Origin: Desulfoluna sp942491485
Lineage (GTDB): Bacteria; Desulfobacterota; Desulfobacteria; Desulfobacterales; Desulfolunaceae
NCBI GenBank assembly: GCA_942491485.1
Contig: CALOAX010000012.1
Location: forward strand, 186,001-250,000
Direction of reading: 5' to 3'
DNA: 64,000 nucleotides
Shown: piece by piece, positions 42,881 to 51,215 of the stretch
Numbering within the stretch: position 1 is the first letter of the stretch
How the letters are laid out: each line of letters opens with the position of its first letter
Program-made: the position numbers and the translations under genes
Notes under the pieces: model-generated
The model's input: only the letters and a program-made list of their open reading frames with translations
What the model was told of the DNA's origin: nothing
Database searches by the model: none

Positions 42881-43524
42881 GCGGCCTCCCCTGCAGGCAA
42901 GGCATTTCCGTCGGCATCATGATGTTCCGGGGCCCCGGCGAGGGCCTCGGTGGCCACTTCCATGTCCAGGAGATCTTCATCCACCCACCGGTTTTTGACA
43001 ACCAGGAACAAGAAGGCGCAAAGGCCCACAGCAAGCCCCACCACCGTGGTGGTGAAGGCAATGACAAGCTCGGAGGAGAGCATGGAGAGATCCCCTTGCC
43101 CCAATGCGGCAAGACCCGTTCCCATGGGAATCAGGGTTCCGATAAGACCGAGCCCCGGTCCCACGCGCACCACCAACCGACAGCTGTCCAGGGATGAGAC
43201 AAGTTGCCGTGTACTCTTCTGGAGCAGCCTCTCCACCTCAAGGGTAGAGGCACCACCATTTTTTTCAAGAAGTCCCTTCAATTTCGAGACGTACCGACTC
43301 ACCCGATAGGTGGTATAACGCGTGTGATCGGGCTCAAAAAACAGGTCCGGTCCATCTGCATCAGGGCGCCCCACAACCCTTCGCCGCTTGACCCATTCGG
43401 AAAAAAGGGCCCCACCGTTCATCACCGTCCAGAAGGTCAGAAAGGCCAGAATCACCAGAACGGGATAGAGAAGGGATGACGAGACCACATAGATATAACT
43501 TTTAATAAGCGCTGCTGTTTGCAC
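42877..43524 (-). CDS. MotA/TolQ/ExbB-family proton channel
   Basis: A 215-residue protein with an N-terminal helix (YPVLVILAFLTFWTVM), a cytoplasmic loop and two further helices. The family signature is VRVGPGLGLIGTLIPMGTGLAAL, followed by LVIAFTTTVVGLAVGLCAFLFLVV. It should form a proton-conducting pentamer. Start is GTG at 43524, with GAGGA eight bases upstream; a GTG at 43539 has no such site. It overlaps DUF2149 by four bases. It is distinct from the exbB at 30425-31060 and is controlled by the other riboswitch, suggesting a dedicated motor for the CobN-like protein. Confidence 0.9.
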   Translation of the reverse strand: MQTAALIKSYIYVVSSSLLYPVLVILAFLTFWTVMNGGALFSEWVKRRRVVGRPDADGPDLFFEPDHTRYTTYRVSRYVSKLKGLLEKNGGASTLEVERLLQKSTRQLVSSLDSCRLVVRVGPGLGLIGTLIPMGTGLAALGQGDLSMLSSELVIAFTTTVVGLAVGLCAFLFLVVKNRWVDEDLLDMEVATEALAGAPEHHDADGNALPAGEAA

Positions 43525-43559
43525 GTCTTCTTTCCTCACTTCATCAATTGCGTAAAAAA

Positions 43560-43650
43560 CACCAGGGGATGATCCCCTGGATCCCGGGTTCGCACATGCT
43601 CTGAACCCTCGTTCCTCAGGCTCCTCACATGTGCTGTCCGGCTTCGCCCG
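43560..43650. repeat. Modular repeat fragment that encodes the end of the DUF2162 gene
   Basis: It carries GGGGATGATCCCC, GGTTCGCACATGCTCTGAACCCTCG, TTCCTCAGGCTCCTCACATGTGCTG and TCCGGCTTCGCCCG, as in the fragments at 35895-36013. The last eight residues of the DUF2162 protein (about TGEAGQHM) are read from this repeat. Confidence 0.65.
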
Positions 43651-44404
43651 TAGATTTTACAGGCGGCGAGTGATTGCAAAAAACCGTATCCAGATAGATG
43701 CCAGCCACAAAAAGGCACAGTGACGAGACGATCACCCAAAGCGATGCGCCTCCATCGCTATGAGTTGATGCGGCTGAGTTCGATGCCATGGCAAACACAT
43801 CCGGAAGTTCGGAGACATGGGGAACAACCAGCACAGAGAGCAGAAACCAGAGCGCCGCAAGGACCATCATGGTTCCCATAAAATGGTGCGGCCGCCTGAA
43901 TCGATCTCCCAAGGCCCGTGAAACCAGAAAGCTGGCGCTTCCCACGCTGACAAAAACGCCCCAGGCCACCAAGGTCATTTCTATGGATTTTTCCGGGTAA
44001 AAGCCCATGACAAACGCAACGGTCAGCAAGATAACGCCCATGCAAACCGGGCATGGCAGGGCAAAAAGCCACCATCCCCTGACGGGCCCTGCCTCGGCTG
44101 TCGGCTGTTTGAGCAGCGAGCTCCCCCAAACCAGAAGAAGTGTGGCCATGGCCAGATGAACGGCCATGGCCCACTCGACCATCTGTTGAACGATAAGGAG
44201 TTGATTCAGGAGGTTCACATGGGTGAGAAGAAGATAGCTTCCGCCGAAAAGCAGGGCGTAGGCCAGGATGGCTCCGCAGACAAAATAAATGCGATGCCCG
44301 GTTTTCTCATGGTCCACAAAACCACACGCAAGACCGATCCCGCATTTGATGGCGTATATCCCCATGGTGAAGACCAATCCGGCAATCAGGCTTTTCCATT
44401 CCAT
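43625..44404 (-). CDS. DUF2162 putative transporter
   Basis: From the ATG at 44404 (GGGAG nine bases upstream) the protein has 259 residues and seven hydrophobic segments, among them SLIAGLVFTMGIYAIKCGIG and PCPVCMGVILLTVAFVMGF. The CPVCM motif may bind metal. This matches DUF2162, annotated as a predicted transporter and commonly linked to B12 riboswitches and CobN clusters. It is the first gene after cobalamin riboswitch 2 and its terminator, so it should be made when B12 is scarce. A cobalt or corrinoid substrate is inferred from context only. A repeat fragment forms the extreme C-terminus. Confidence 0.85.
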   Translation of the reverse strand: MEWKSLIAGLVFTMGIYAIKCGIGLACGFVDHEKTGHRIYFVCGAILAYALLFGGSYLLLTHVNLLNQLLIVQQMVEWAMAVHLAMATLLLVWGSSLLKQPTAEAGPVRGWWLFALPCPVCMGVILLTVAFVMGFYPEKSIEMTLVAWGVFVSVGSASFLVSRALGDRFRRPHHFMGTMMVLAALWFLLSVLVVPHVSELPDVFAMASNSAASTHSDGGASLWVIVSSLCLFVAGIYLDTVFCNHSPPVKSTGEAGQHM

Positions 44405-44504
44405 GGTGATACACTCCCTTCTCTTGCGGTTACAGCGTTGCGTACGTGTGATTACATCAAAAAACCAAGATGGAGGGGGTGGGGACAGCTCCGAGAACAA
44501 AGAA

Positions 44505-44544
44505 CCAAAAAAAAATCCCCGCACCTCGGATGAGGTGCGGGGAT
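44505..44544 (-). terminator. Rho-independent terminator, expression platform of riboswitch 2
   Basis: On the minus strand ATCCCCGCACCTC pairs perfectly with GAGGTGCGGGGAT around four bases and is followed by nine T residues. It lies about 90 bases after the aptamer and 100 bases before the DUF2162 start. Confidence 0.93.
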
Positions 44545-44632
44545 CCGTATTCTCCCACACTGATTTTGTGATGCTGTTAAAGAAGAGCATCACAACGCAT
44601 CAAAGCCTTTACCACGGGCGTTGATCCATCTC

Positions 44633-44806
44633 CATCCAGGCAGGTCTTCTGACTTTCGGATCGCTCCGTCCGGCGCGCCTTCCCGGGTGTAAAAACACGC
44701 AGTGGCATGATGGCCTGGACAGTCCCCGATTACAGCGGCGGGTCCGTTCCCGATTCTCACGGGATTCCCTATTCTCCTCCCGGACCTGCTCAAAAGCAGA
44801 ACTGGG
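44633..44806 (-). ncRNA. Cobalamin riboswitch 2 (upstream of DUF2162-cobN series)
   Basis: On the minus strand: AGGGAATCCCGTGAGAATC, GGGAACGGACCCGCCGCTGTAA, the B12 box GCCACTGCG, GGGAAGGCGCG, and CAGAAGACCTGCC. All main conserved blocks of the cobalamin aptamer are present in order. A strong terminator follows, so cobalamin should stop transcription into the DUF2162 gene. Confidence 0.96.
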
Positions 44807-44825
44807 AAGCACCTGAATTTCTCGT

Positions 44826-44855
44826 TTACTATTCCATAGAAATATCCTATGTCAA
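44826..44855 (-). promoter_or_regulatory. Sigma-70-like promoter for riboswitch 2
   Basis: On the minus strand TTGACA (44850-44855) and TAGTAA (44826-44831) are 18 bases apart, about 20 bases before the aptamer. The geometry is the same as for the promoter at 34340-34369. Confidence 0.65.
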
Positions 44856-44966
44856 GGATAATTTTCCCTCAGGGGAAAATCCGGCAATCAGGCTCGAACC
44901 CTTGGGTTTCAGGCACGCAAGCGCTGTGCCCAACCCTTCCAACTCCGTTTACACAAAGGAGAAACC

Positions 44967-45884
44967 ATGAGATATCGAGCCCTTACTCTCGCAATTCTGA
45001 TATCCCTCCCTGTGCTTTTTTCCGGTGTCTCGGACTCCCATGGGGGAGAACGCACATTTACCGATACCACCGGCTGCACCATTAGCCTGCCGGACCGGCC
45101 CCTCAGGGTGGTCTCTCTGGCCCCCAGCATCACGGAGATCGTGTTTGCATTGGGAAAGGGACCTCTCCTTGTCGGCGTCACCCGTTACAGCGATTATCCC
45201 GAAAAAGCGAAAATGCTCCCACGGGTTGGCAGCTACATCCGCCCCGAGCTTGAAAGCATCGTGACCTTGAAGCCCGATCTCTGCCTGACGGTGGAGGACG
45301 GCCCCCCTAAAAAAACCATCGAGAGGCTGAAGGCATTCGGAATTCCCGTTTACACGGTCAACCCCGACAGCATTGACACCATCCTTCGGTCTATCCAAGA
45401 GATCGGCGATATCCTTGATGCAAAAAATACTGCTGCCGCCATCACGGATAAAATGGGAGCGCAGCTCACCGTCATCGACCGGGCCGTTGCCGAAGCGCCC
45501 CACAAGCCAGACATTTTCTTTCAAATCGGCATCTCTCCCATCGTCTCCGTAGGAAAAAACACCTTTCTCGATGAAATGATCCAGAGAGCCGGTGGGACAA
45601 ACGTCGTCACCAGTGACACACCCTACCCCCGATTTTCAAAAGAGCAAGTCCTGGCCCTGGCCCCGGAGATGATCATCATCACCTCCATGGCTCGAAACGA
45701 CATCTTCGAGGTTGTCAAGAAAGACTGGGAAAGCTGGCCATCCCTTCCCGCCGTCAGAAACAAAAGAATCCATGTGGTGGAATCTGATACACTGGATCGC
45801 CCCACCCCACGTGTGGTAGACGGCCTTGCCATGCTGGCGGCCCTGATCCATCCCACCCTCTTTGCGGAGGCACACCGTGAGTAA
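44967..45884 (+). CDS. btuF: BtuF, periplasmic vitamin B12-binding protein
   Basis: A 305-residue class III solute-binding protein. The signal peptide ends near DSHGGE. Conserved stretches are RVVSLAPSITEIVFALGKG, LVGVTRYSDYPEKA, LESIVTLKPDLCLT and NKRIHVVESDTLDRPTPRVVDGL. It delivers corrinoids to BtuCD. AGGAG precedes the ATG. Its end overlaps btuC. It is encoded divergently from the DUF2162 series. I see no plus-strand riboswitch upstream, so its control may differ. The BtuF domain of the fusion at 40258-42246 is a distant paralogue. Confidence 0.94.
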   Translation: MRYRALTLAILISLPVLFSGVSDSHGGERTFTDTTGCTISLPDRPLRVVSLAPSITEIVFALGKGPLLVGVTRYSDYPEKAKMLPRVGSYIRPELESIVTLKPDLCLTVEDGPPKKTIERLKAFGIPVYTVNPDSIDTILRSIQEIGDILDAKNTAAAITDKMGAQLTVIDRAVAEAPHKPDIFFQIGISPIVSVGKNTFLDEMIQRAGGTNVVTSDTPYPRFSKEQVLALAPEMIIITSMARNDIFEVVKKDWESWPSLPAVRNKRIHVVESDTLDRPTPRVVDGLAMLAALIHPTLFAEAHRE

Positions 45885-46899
45885 CACGCATTTTATCGAG
45901 GGCCGGCTGGTTCAACGTATTTTTCTTATCACCGGCCTTCTCTCAGTGGTTCTGGCCCTGGCCATTATTCTTGGGCTGGCCACGGGCCCTTCCGGCATCG
46001 GGCTTGAGCCGGTCTGGGATCTTTTGACCGGGAGCGCCGACGCCGACGGGCTCCAAAATGCCATCATCGAGCGCATCCGCCTTCCACGTGTGCTCATGGC
46101 CCTCTTCTGCGGCGCGGTCCTCTCCCTGGGCGGACTCGTCTTCCAGGCCTTGCTTGGGAACCCCCTTGCAGAACCCTATATCCTCGGGATATCCGGTGGG
46201 GCTGCCACCGGGGCCATCGTCGGCATTCTCGCAGGGTTCGCCCGCGTACCGGGGGTCAGCGCCACCGCCTTTGCCGGCAGCATGACCACCCTCTTTCTTG
46301 TCATTGTCCTCTCTAAAGGGGAGAGCCAGGCCGGAAGGGATTCCATGCTGCTTTCTGGCGTCATGGTCAATGCCTTCTGCTCGGCGGTTATCATGTTTCT
46401 CATCTCCATCTCCGAAGAGAACAAACTCCACGACATCATGTTCTGGCTCATGGGTGACCTCTCCTCTGCAGACATGCCCCAGGTGGGCATGGTGGCCCTT
46501 CTTATCCTTCCCTGCTTTGCTGTGATTTTTCTTTGCTCTCATAAGATGAATCTCATGCTCATGGGGCGTGAAATGGCTCGGACCATGGGGGTCTCCATCC
46601 GGAAAACGACCTTTATTCTTCTTGTCGCCACCTCGTTTATGGTAAGTGCCATGGTCTGCCAGAGCGGTCTCATGGGCTTTGTGGGGCTTGTGGTTCCCCA
46701 TATTCTCCGGCAGATTTTCGGATCGGACCACCGGGTTCTGGTTCCGGCCTCCATCGTGGGCGGTGGAGCTTTTATGGTGATTTGTGACCTCCTGGCACGC
46801 TGGCTGCCACGGGAAGGTGAGATCCCCGTGGGCGTCATCACCGCCATTATCGGTGCCCCCCTCTTCATCATGCTGCTTCGAAGGAGGGCCCGGTCGTGA
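45877..46899 (+). CDS. btuC: BtuC, vitamin B12 ABC transporter permease
   Basis: A 340-residue protein with about ten membrane helices of the FecCD/BtuC family. Signatures include IRLPRVLMALFCGAVLSLGG, FQALLGNPLAEPYILGISGGA, MFWLMGDLS and GFVGLVVPHILRQIFGSDHR, the last forming the coupling region for the ATPase. The GTG at 45877 (GGAGG seven bases upstream) overlaps the btuF stop. A TTG at 45862 is less likely. It transports corrinoids across the inner membrane with BtuD and BtuF. Confidence 0.95.
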   Translation: MSNTHFIEGRLVQRIFLITGLLSVVLALAIILGLATGPSGIGLEPVWDLLTGSADADGLQNAIIERIRLPRVLMALFCGAVLSLGGLVFQALLGNPLAEPYILGISGGAATGAIVGILAGFARVPGVSATAFAGSMTTLFLVIVLSKGESQAGRDSMLLSGVMVNAFCSAVIMFLISISEENKLHDIMFWLMGDLSSADMPQVGMVALLILPCFAVIFLCSHKMNLMLMGREMARTMGVSIRKTTFILLVATSFMVSAMVCQSGLMGFVGLVVPHILRQIFGSDHRVLVPASIVGGGAFMVICDLLARWLPREGEIPVGVITAIIGAPLFIMLLRRRARS

Positions 46900-47705
46900 A
46901 GAACACACATAAAACCCCACACCTTTCCGTTGCCGGTCTTTCCACCGGTTATGGAGACCACGAGGTGATCTCCGATATCTCCCTTGCCATGGAAGGGGGC
47001 TCCTTCTTCATCATTGCCGGCCCCAACGGAACGGGAAAAACAACCTTGCTCAAATGCCTTGCGGGGCTCACCCGGCCGAACAAAGGGGAGGTGTTCCTGG
47101 ACGGGTCCCCCCTCCCCCGCTTTAATCGGCGAAACCTGGCACGCCGCATCGCCTTTCTGCCACAAACAGTGGAGACCGCCTTCTCCCTTACAGTCCGTGA
47201 GGTGGTACTTATGGGGAGAGCCCCCCATCTGGGGATGTTGGGATTTCACCAGGAAAAAGACACCACCCTTGCCGAAGAGGCCATGGCCTTCACCGATGTC
47301 CTTCATTTGGCGGACCGAACCATCGATGCCCTTTCCGGCGGGGAACGGCAACGGGTCTTCATCTCCCGTGCCGTCTGCCAGCAGCCCGAATTCATCCTGC
47401 TGGATGAACCCACATCAGCCCTGGACCTGGCTCATCAGGTGCGTGTCATGGATTTGATGGAGCGTCTGAAGATAGAAAGGGGGATGGGGGTGGTGATGGT
47501 CTCACACGACCTGAACCTGGCCGCCATGTATGCCGACACCCTCTGCCTGATCCATAAAGGCCAGGTGGCGGCTCTGGGAGCCCCGTCTGCTGTCTTGGAA
47601 AAGAAACAGCTTGAAGCCGTTTACGGATGCCGACTCTTCGTAGAGGAGAGCCAGGTGGCGGGTACATTGCACGTCACGCCGGTTCCGGGGAGAGTAAATG
47701 AATAG
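46896..47705 (+). CDS. btuD: BtuD, vitamin B12 ABC transporter ATPase
   Basis: A 269-residue ABC ATPase with Walker A GPNGTGKTT (about residues 39-47), signature LSGGERQRVFISRA, Walker B FILLDEPTSALD and switch histidine in VVMVSHDLNLA. The GTG start overlaps the btuC stop by four bases (GTGA). It powers corrinoid import with BtuC. It is the last gene of btuFCD; a 25-base GCCTCC...GGAGGC hairpin at 47709-47733 follows and may end or stabilise the transcript. Confidence 0.95.
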   Translation: MKNTHKTPHLSVAGLSTGYGDHEVISDISLAMEGGSFFIIAGPNGTGKTTLLKCLAGLTRPNKGEVFLDGSPLPRFNRRNLARRIAFLPQTVETAFSLTVREVVLMGRAPHLGMLGFHQEKDTTLAEEAMAFTDVLHLADRTIDALSGGERQRVFISRAVCQQPEFILLDEPTSALDLAHQVRVMDLMERLKIERGMGVVMVSHDLNLAAMYADTLCLIHKGQVAALGAPSAVLEKKQLEAVYGCRLFVEESQVAGTLHVTPVPGRVNE

Positions 47706-47708
47706 GGA

Positions 47709-47733
47709 TGCCTCCAGCAGAACCGCCGGAGGC
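47709..47733. repeat. Minimal GCCTCCGGCGG-type hairpin
   Basis: TGCCTCCAGCAG and ACCGCCGGAGGC are two family termini almost back to back, forming a stem directly after the btuD stop. This is the shortest copy in the window. Confidence 0.6.
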
Positions 47734-47754
47734 GTAAGCCCAATGGTTACATAT

Positions 47755-48423
47755 CTATGAGGGCTGCTGCTCATCATAGCAACACTCCGGATACAGCGTC
47801 CTCATGCAATCGGGACAGATGCCGTGGGAAAAATCGGCATCGGAATGATCCGAGATGTAGTCTTCCATTTGATGCCACCCGCCGCTTTCATCACGGATCT
47901 TTTTGCAGGCACTGCAGATGGGGAGGATCCCCTTGAGGGTGTTGATCTCAGCCAGGGCGTTCTCAAGATTTGCCATGGCCCGGTCCCGCTCCATCTCCGC
48001 TTGTTTTTTCTCCGTAATATTGATGACTGTCCACAACACACAACCCGAGGGTTCCCCGTCGAACAGGAGGGGCGCAACCCGCCCCTGGAACCACTGTTCC
48101 CCGGACGGACCGTCCTTTGAGCTGGTTTTAAGGTCAGCTGCCGAGAGAGTGTATTCCACCACCTGGGTGGTTCCAGTGTTCAGGGTTTTGTGAATAATCG
48201 AAAGATAATGGTCCGCCACTTCCACGGGAAGCACATCGTGAATAAGCTTTCCTGTGAGAAAGGAGCCATCGTCATAAAAACGCCTCTCGGCACCGCCAAT
48301 GACTTTCAAGTACCTGCCTTCACGGTCAAAGACAAACACCAGATCCGGCAACGCTTTCAGGAGTTCATTTGCAGATAATCTCCGTCTTCGAACCCAATGC
48401 AACATCCTGCGGAATAACAACAT
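47755..48423 (-). CDS. PAS-domain signalling protein with a C-terminal cysteine motif
   Basis: A 222-residue protein with a PAS domain at about residues 18-145 (LPDLVFVFDREGRYLKVIGG through GCVLWTVINITEKKQAE). A short coiled coil (AMANLENALAEINTLKG) links it to the motif GILPICSACKKIRDESGGW ... HSDADFSHGICPDC, a conserved CxxC ... CxxC ending found after PAS or receiver domains in deltaproteobacteria. There is no kinase or output enzyme domain, so it probably signals through contacts with another protein. GGGGCAATAG precedes the ATG. It converges with btuD. Confidence 0.87.
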   Translation of the reverse strand: MLLFRRMLHWVRRRRLSANELLKALPDLVFVFDREGRYLKVIGGAERRFYDDGSFLTGKLIHDVLPVEVADHYLSIIHKTLNTGTTQVVEYTLSAADLKTSSKDGPSGEQWFQGRVAPLLFDGEPSGCVLWTVINITEKKQAEMERDRAMANLENALAEINTLKGILPICSACKKIRDESGGWHQMEDYISDHSDADFSHGICPDCMRTLYPECCYDEQQPS

Positions 48424-48510
48424 CTATTGCCCCTTTCCAGGCAGCGGAACCGCCCCTGTCAAACTCACCATGACTGCAAGTACTGTATTGAGCCTGCCTG
48501 AAGAAAAGAC

Positions 48511-48831
48511 TCACGTCAAATATGAACTTCCAGCAGGGACCATCAGCACTTCTCGTTTTGCTTCCCGAAGCAGCATGTCTCCCATGGCAGGACGAACCGT
48601 GTCATTCCAATAACTGCTTCCATAGACAAGGTCGTAAAGGCGTTTTCTTTCCGATTCATTCTCGAACCGGCGTATCCAGATATAGAGATCCTCCACGTCC
48701 ACGGCCACAAAGCTGCCCACCACATCCATCCCCTTCTCCCGCTGGAAAGGAATTACCAGGGACTCCATCACGTCGATCCACCGGGTAAGGCAGCCCGTTT
48801 TAATGCGGTACTCTCGAAGTTCATAGAGCAT
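48511..48831 (-). CDS. NIPSNAP-like dimeric ferredoxin-fold protein
   Basis: From the ATG at 48831 (GGAGGAG upstream) the protein has 106 residues and begins MLYELREYRIKTGCLTRWID, with later VEDLYIWIRRFENESERKR. This is the NIPSNAP/stress-response alpha-beta barrel pattern. The start lies inside the end of the radical SAM gene, an 11-base overlap, so the two are translationally coupled. Its activity is unknown; NIPSNAP-like proteins sometimes act as isomerases or partners of biosynthetic enzymes. Confidence 0.85.
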   Translation of the reverse strand: MLYELREYRIKTGCLTRWIDVMESLVIPFQREKGMDVVGSFVAVDVEDLYIWIRRFENESERKRLYDLVYGSSYWNDTVRPAMGDMLLREAKREVLMVPAGSSYLT

Positions 48832-50266
48832 GGACTCCTCCCCGTCTCCAGGCTTCAACCAGCTCAACGGGCAGTTCATGCCTGCGCGACGTATGGTATG
48901 GGCTACAGGAGACGGGAATCCCCCACGCCTTGTCAAGGGCCTCCCGCTCTATTTCAAGGGAGAGCATCAACTCAAACGGGTTGAGGCAGGACCAGGGGAC
49001 TGCCGGAATGGGATCGGGGCTGGCAAGAACATCAAGAAATCGCTTTACCCCGTTTGTTCGACCCACATCCCAACGGGCCAACTCCGCTTCAGGCTCTATG
49101 TCACTGTGTGGAAACGCCCCGTAGTGAATGGGGCTCAAATGCCCGAAGGGGGTCACAAACATTTTGTACTTCGCCTGCTTGACCGCATCGCACTGCCCTT
49201 CCCATGATTTCCAGTACAGATGATCACGCTGGATGGCCCCGGCAAAATGAATATAAAGAGACTTCCAGTCAGATTGTTTGCATAGATCCGTCGCCATGGC
49301 CACGGCGTCCATGATAGTTTTCTGTTCCTTTGTATCCACGGAACCAAAATAGTCGGGCTTGAAATCGATGTAGTCCACCCCAAGGTCACGGGCCATGTTC
49401 ATCAGAGGGATCACCTGGTCGCAGTTGGTGGGCATGATAATGCTGTTGAAACCAATCTGTGTCGCAGAGCCGGTACGGTCCCGCAGCCGAACCAACGCCT
49501 TCAGGTTCTCTTTCAGATGATCAAGCCGCATGCGATGTCTTGGCCTGCGCTCACCAAAGTTGATCACTTCATATTGACCGGCATCGGCTGTGCTCAGGCT
49601 GATGCGGATATCTCTCGTCAGCAGAGCGGCACGACGCCGTTGATCTGTGTTAAGCAGAATGCCGTTGGTAAAAAGTTTCACCGGCACGGAGAGCTCCCCT
49701 GCCCGACGGGCAATGTGGGTAAGGGTCTTCACATCCGTCATGGGCTCAAGGCCTCCGGATATTTTCACCAGCAATCCGATCCCCGCGGTTTTTAAACGGT
49801 CCAGTTCCAAAAACATGGCGTCAATGGCCCCGCTTTCCATGGGGGTCATCCCGTCTCCATAATTCGTCAGACTCCGGCTGCCGTCGCTATTCACTGAAAC
49901 ATTGGGGCAGAAAACACACCGGCTCGGGCAGGTGGTCCCAACAAAGAAGACCAGGGTATAAAACGGGGTGTTGAAGTAGTGACGCACCACGTTGAAATAG
50001 TCACTGTGGACCCCTTGGCTGAGGCGCTCCATCATTCCTTCGGCCCGCTGCATGCACTTGTAGGCGAGAAGCATGCGATCCTGGTCAACCCCGAGACCCT
50101 CGGCCAGCTCCCTCGCGGGAGTCCAGGGGCTGTGACTCAACGCCGTAAACACACGCTCCGCATCGACTGCCGTCTGAAGCAGCGAGGGAGTCCCATCTGT
50201 ACCGGCAAGCTCTTTCCTCAGCGCATGCCATGCATCCAGCATCATGTTTCTTAGGTCTGTTTCCAT
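48821..50266 (-). CDS. Radical SAM protein, unknown substrate
   Basis: A 481-residue protein. An N-terminal helical domain of about 110 residues precedes the motif TTCPSRCVFCPNVS (CxxxCxxC). ISGGLEPMTD follows as the SAM-binding GGE-like segment (here GGLEP), then ISLSTADAGQYEVI and a C-terminal region with cysteines in GQCDAVKQ and VPWSCLNPF. It should cleave S-adenosylmethionine at a 4Fe-4S cluster. AAAGGAGG precedes the ATG at 50266; a longer frame exists but lacks support. It forms a two-gene operon with the NIPSNAP protein. No precursor peptide is seen, so the product is unknown. Confidence 0.87.
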   Translation of the reverse strand: METDLRNMMLDAWHALRKELAGTDGTPSLLQTAVDAERVFTALSHSPWTPARELAEGLGVDQDRMLLAYKCMQRAEGMMERLSQGVHSDYFNVVRHYFNTPFYTLVFFVGTTCPSRCVFCPNVSVNSDGSRSLTNYGDGMTPMESGAIDAMFLELDRLKTAGIGLLVKISGGLEPMTDVKTLTHIARRAGELSVPVKLFTNGILLNTDQRRRAALLTRDIRISLSTADAGQYEVINFGERRPRHRMRLDHLKENLKALVRLRDRTGSATQIGFNSIIMPTNCDQVIPLMNMARDLGVDYIDFKPDYFGSVDTKEQKTIMDAVAMATDLCKQSDWKSLYIHFAGAIQRDHLYWKSWEGQCDAVKQAKYKMFVTPFGHLSPIHYGAFPHSDIEPEAELARWDVGRTNGVKRFLDVLASPDPIPAVPWSCLNPFELMLSLEIEREALDKAWGIPVSCSPYHTSRRHELPVELVEAWRRGGVHAL

Positions 50267-50482
50267 GGAAGCCTCCTTTCTGGTGACGGTTCTTACATCG
50301 TCCAGGGACGCGATCAACCGGTGCATTTTGTCCGCACGCACCCCCCTGGACACGTGAAACAGAATACAGGCCTCACTATGAAATAATTATACAATGCCCG
50401 TTACCGGGCGTTTCCACAACGCACTGCGGTCCCACGTTCATTTTTATAACGCAGTGTATAATTAACTATTGGCAAGGCCCTA

Positions 50483-50654
50483 AGCCGCCTATTTCATGAG
50501 AAAACAATCAGGCCAAAGCAGCATCATGTTATTACAACTGGTTATTGCGATTAATTAAGCTATGTTAAAACACAAAATAAAATTCACGATTTCCCGCCCA
50601 CCTTTCTCAGCCTATGGGCGAACCGGGTGCACTCAAATCGTGAAATATCGGGGT
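50483..50654. mobile_element. 172-bp diverged MITE copy
   Basis: The left end (GCCTATTTCATGAGAAAAC) is diverged and the right end (AATCGTGAAATATCGGGGT) is conserved, with TA at 50481-50482 and 50655-50656. The interior shares AATTCACGATTTCC and GGGCGAACCGGGTGCACTC-like blocks with the other copies. The stretches 50267-50480 and 50657-51215 hold no gene I can support. Confidence 0.75.
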
Positions 50655-51215
50655 TAGGTTAGGAGAGAATTCATCGCGAATGAACAGGAATACACCAGAC
50701 AGGTGTCAAGAAGGATAGAGCCAAAAAGGAGAGTGCATCAGGGCAGGTTTACGTCAGTTGCAAAGAGACGGCGGCGAAATATAATATTAATACAACATCA
50801 ACCCTATCGCGCACAACAACATCAATGTTTACAATTCATTATAGCGATCGTAAAATCGCAATTATTCAAAGAATAATCATTGCAAGATAGAGATTCCAAT
50901 CCAGCCATGTTATATTAACAGATGTGAATCCCCTTGAGACGCAAACCGACACCCCCGATTCGCTTCAAGCCGAGTGTCTTCTCACATCTCACCTTCTGAT
51001 TTCCACACACGCCAACGCACATCCGAACAGCATGAATTGAGACGTCTCGTACCTTAAGAAACGACCACATTAATAAAAATGACGCCGCCAACGCATCCTC
51101 CTTGGGTAAATGCGCTGGGTTCAATTTATTTGATTCGCAACAGGCCCTGACCCAGCCCCCCCATTCCTGTATCGGGCCGTCAACACGAAGAGCCGCCGCA
51201 TGGCGGCACGGTGCC

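Noticed and set aside
44860..44940. Possible tRNA-like sequence before btuF (GGCTCGAACCCTTGGG)
   Set aside because: Only a TTCGA-like fragment is present; no cloverleaf can be drawn.
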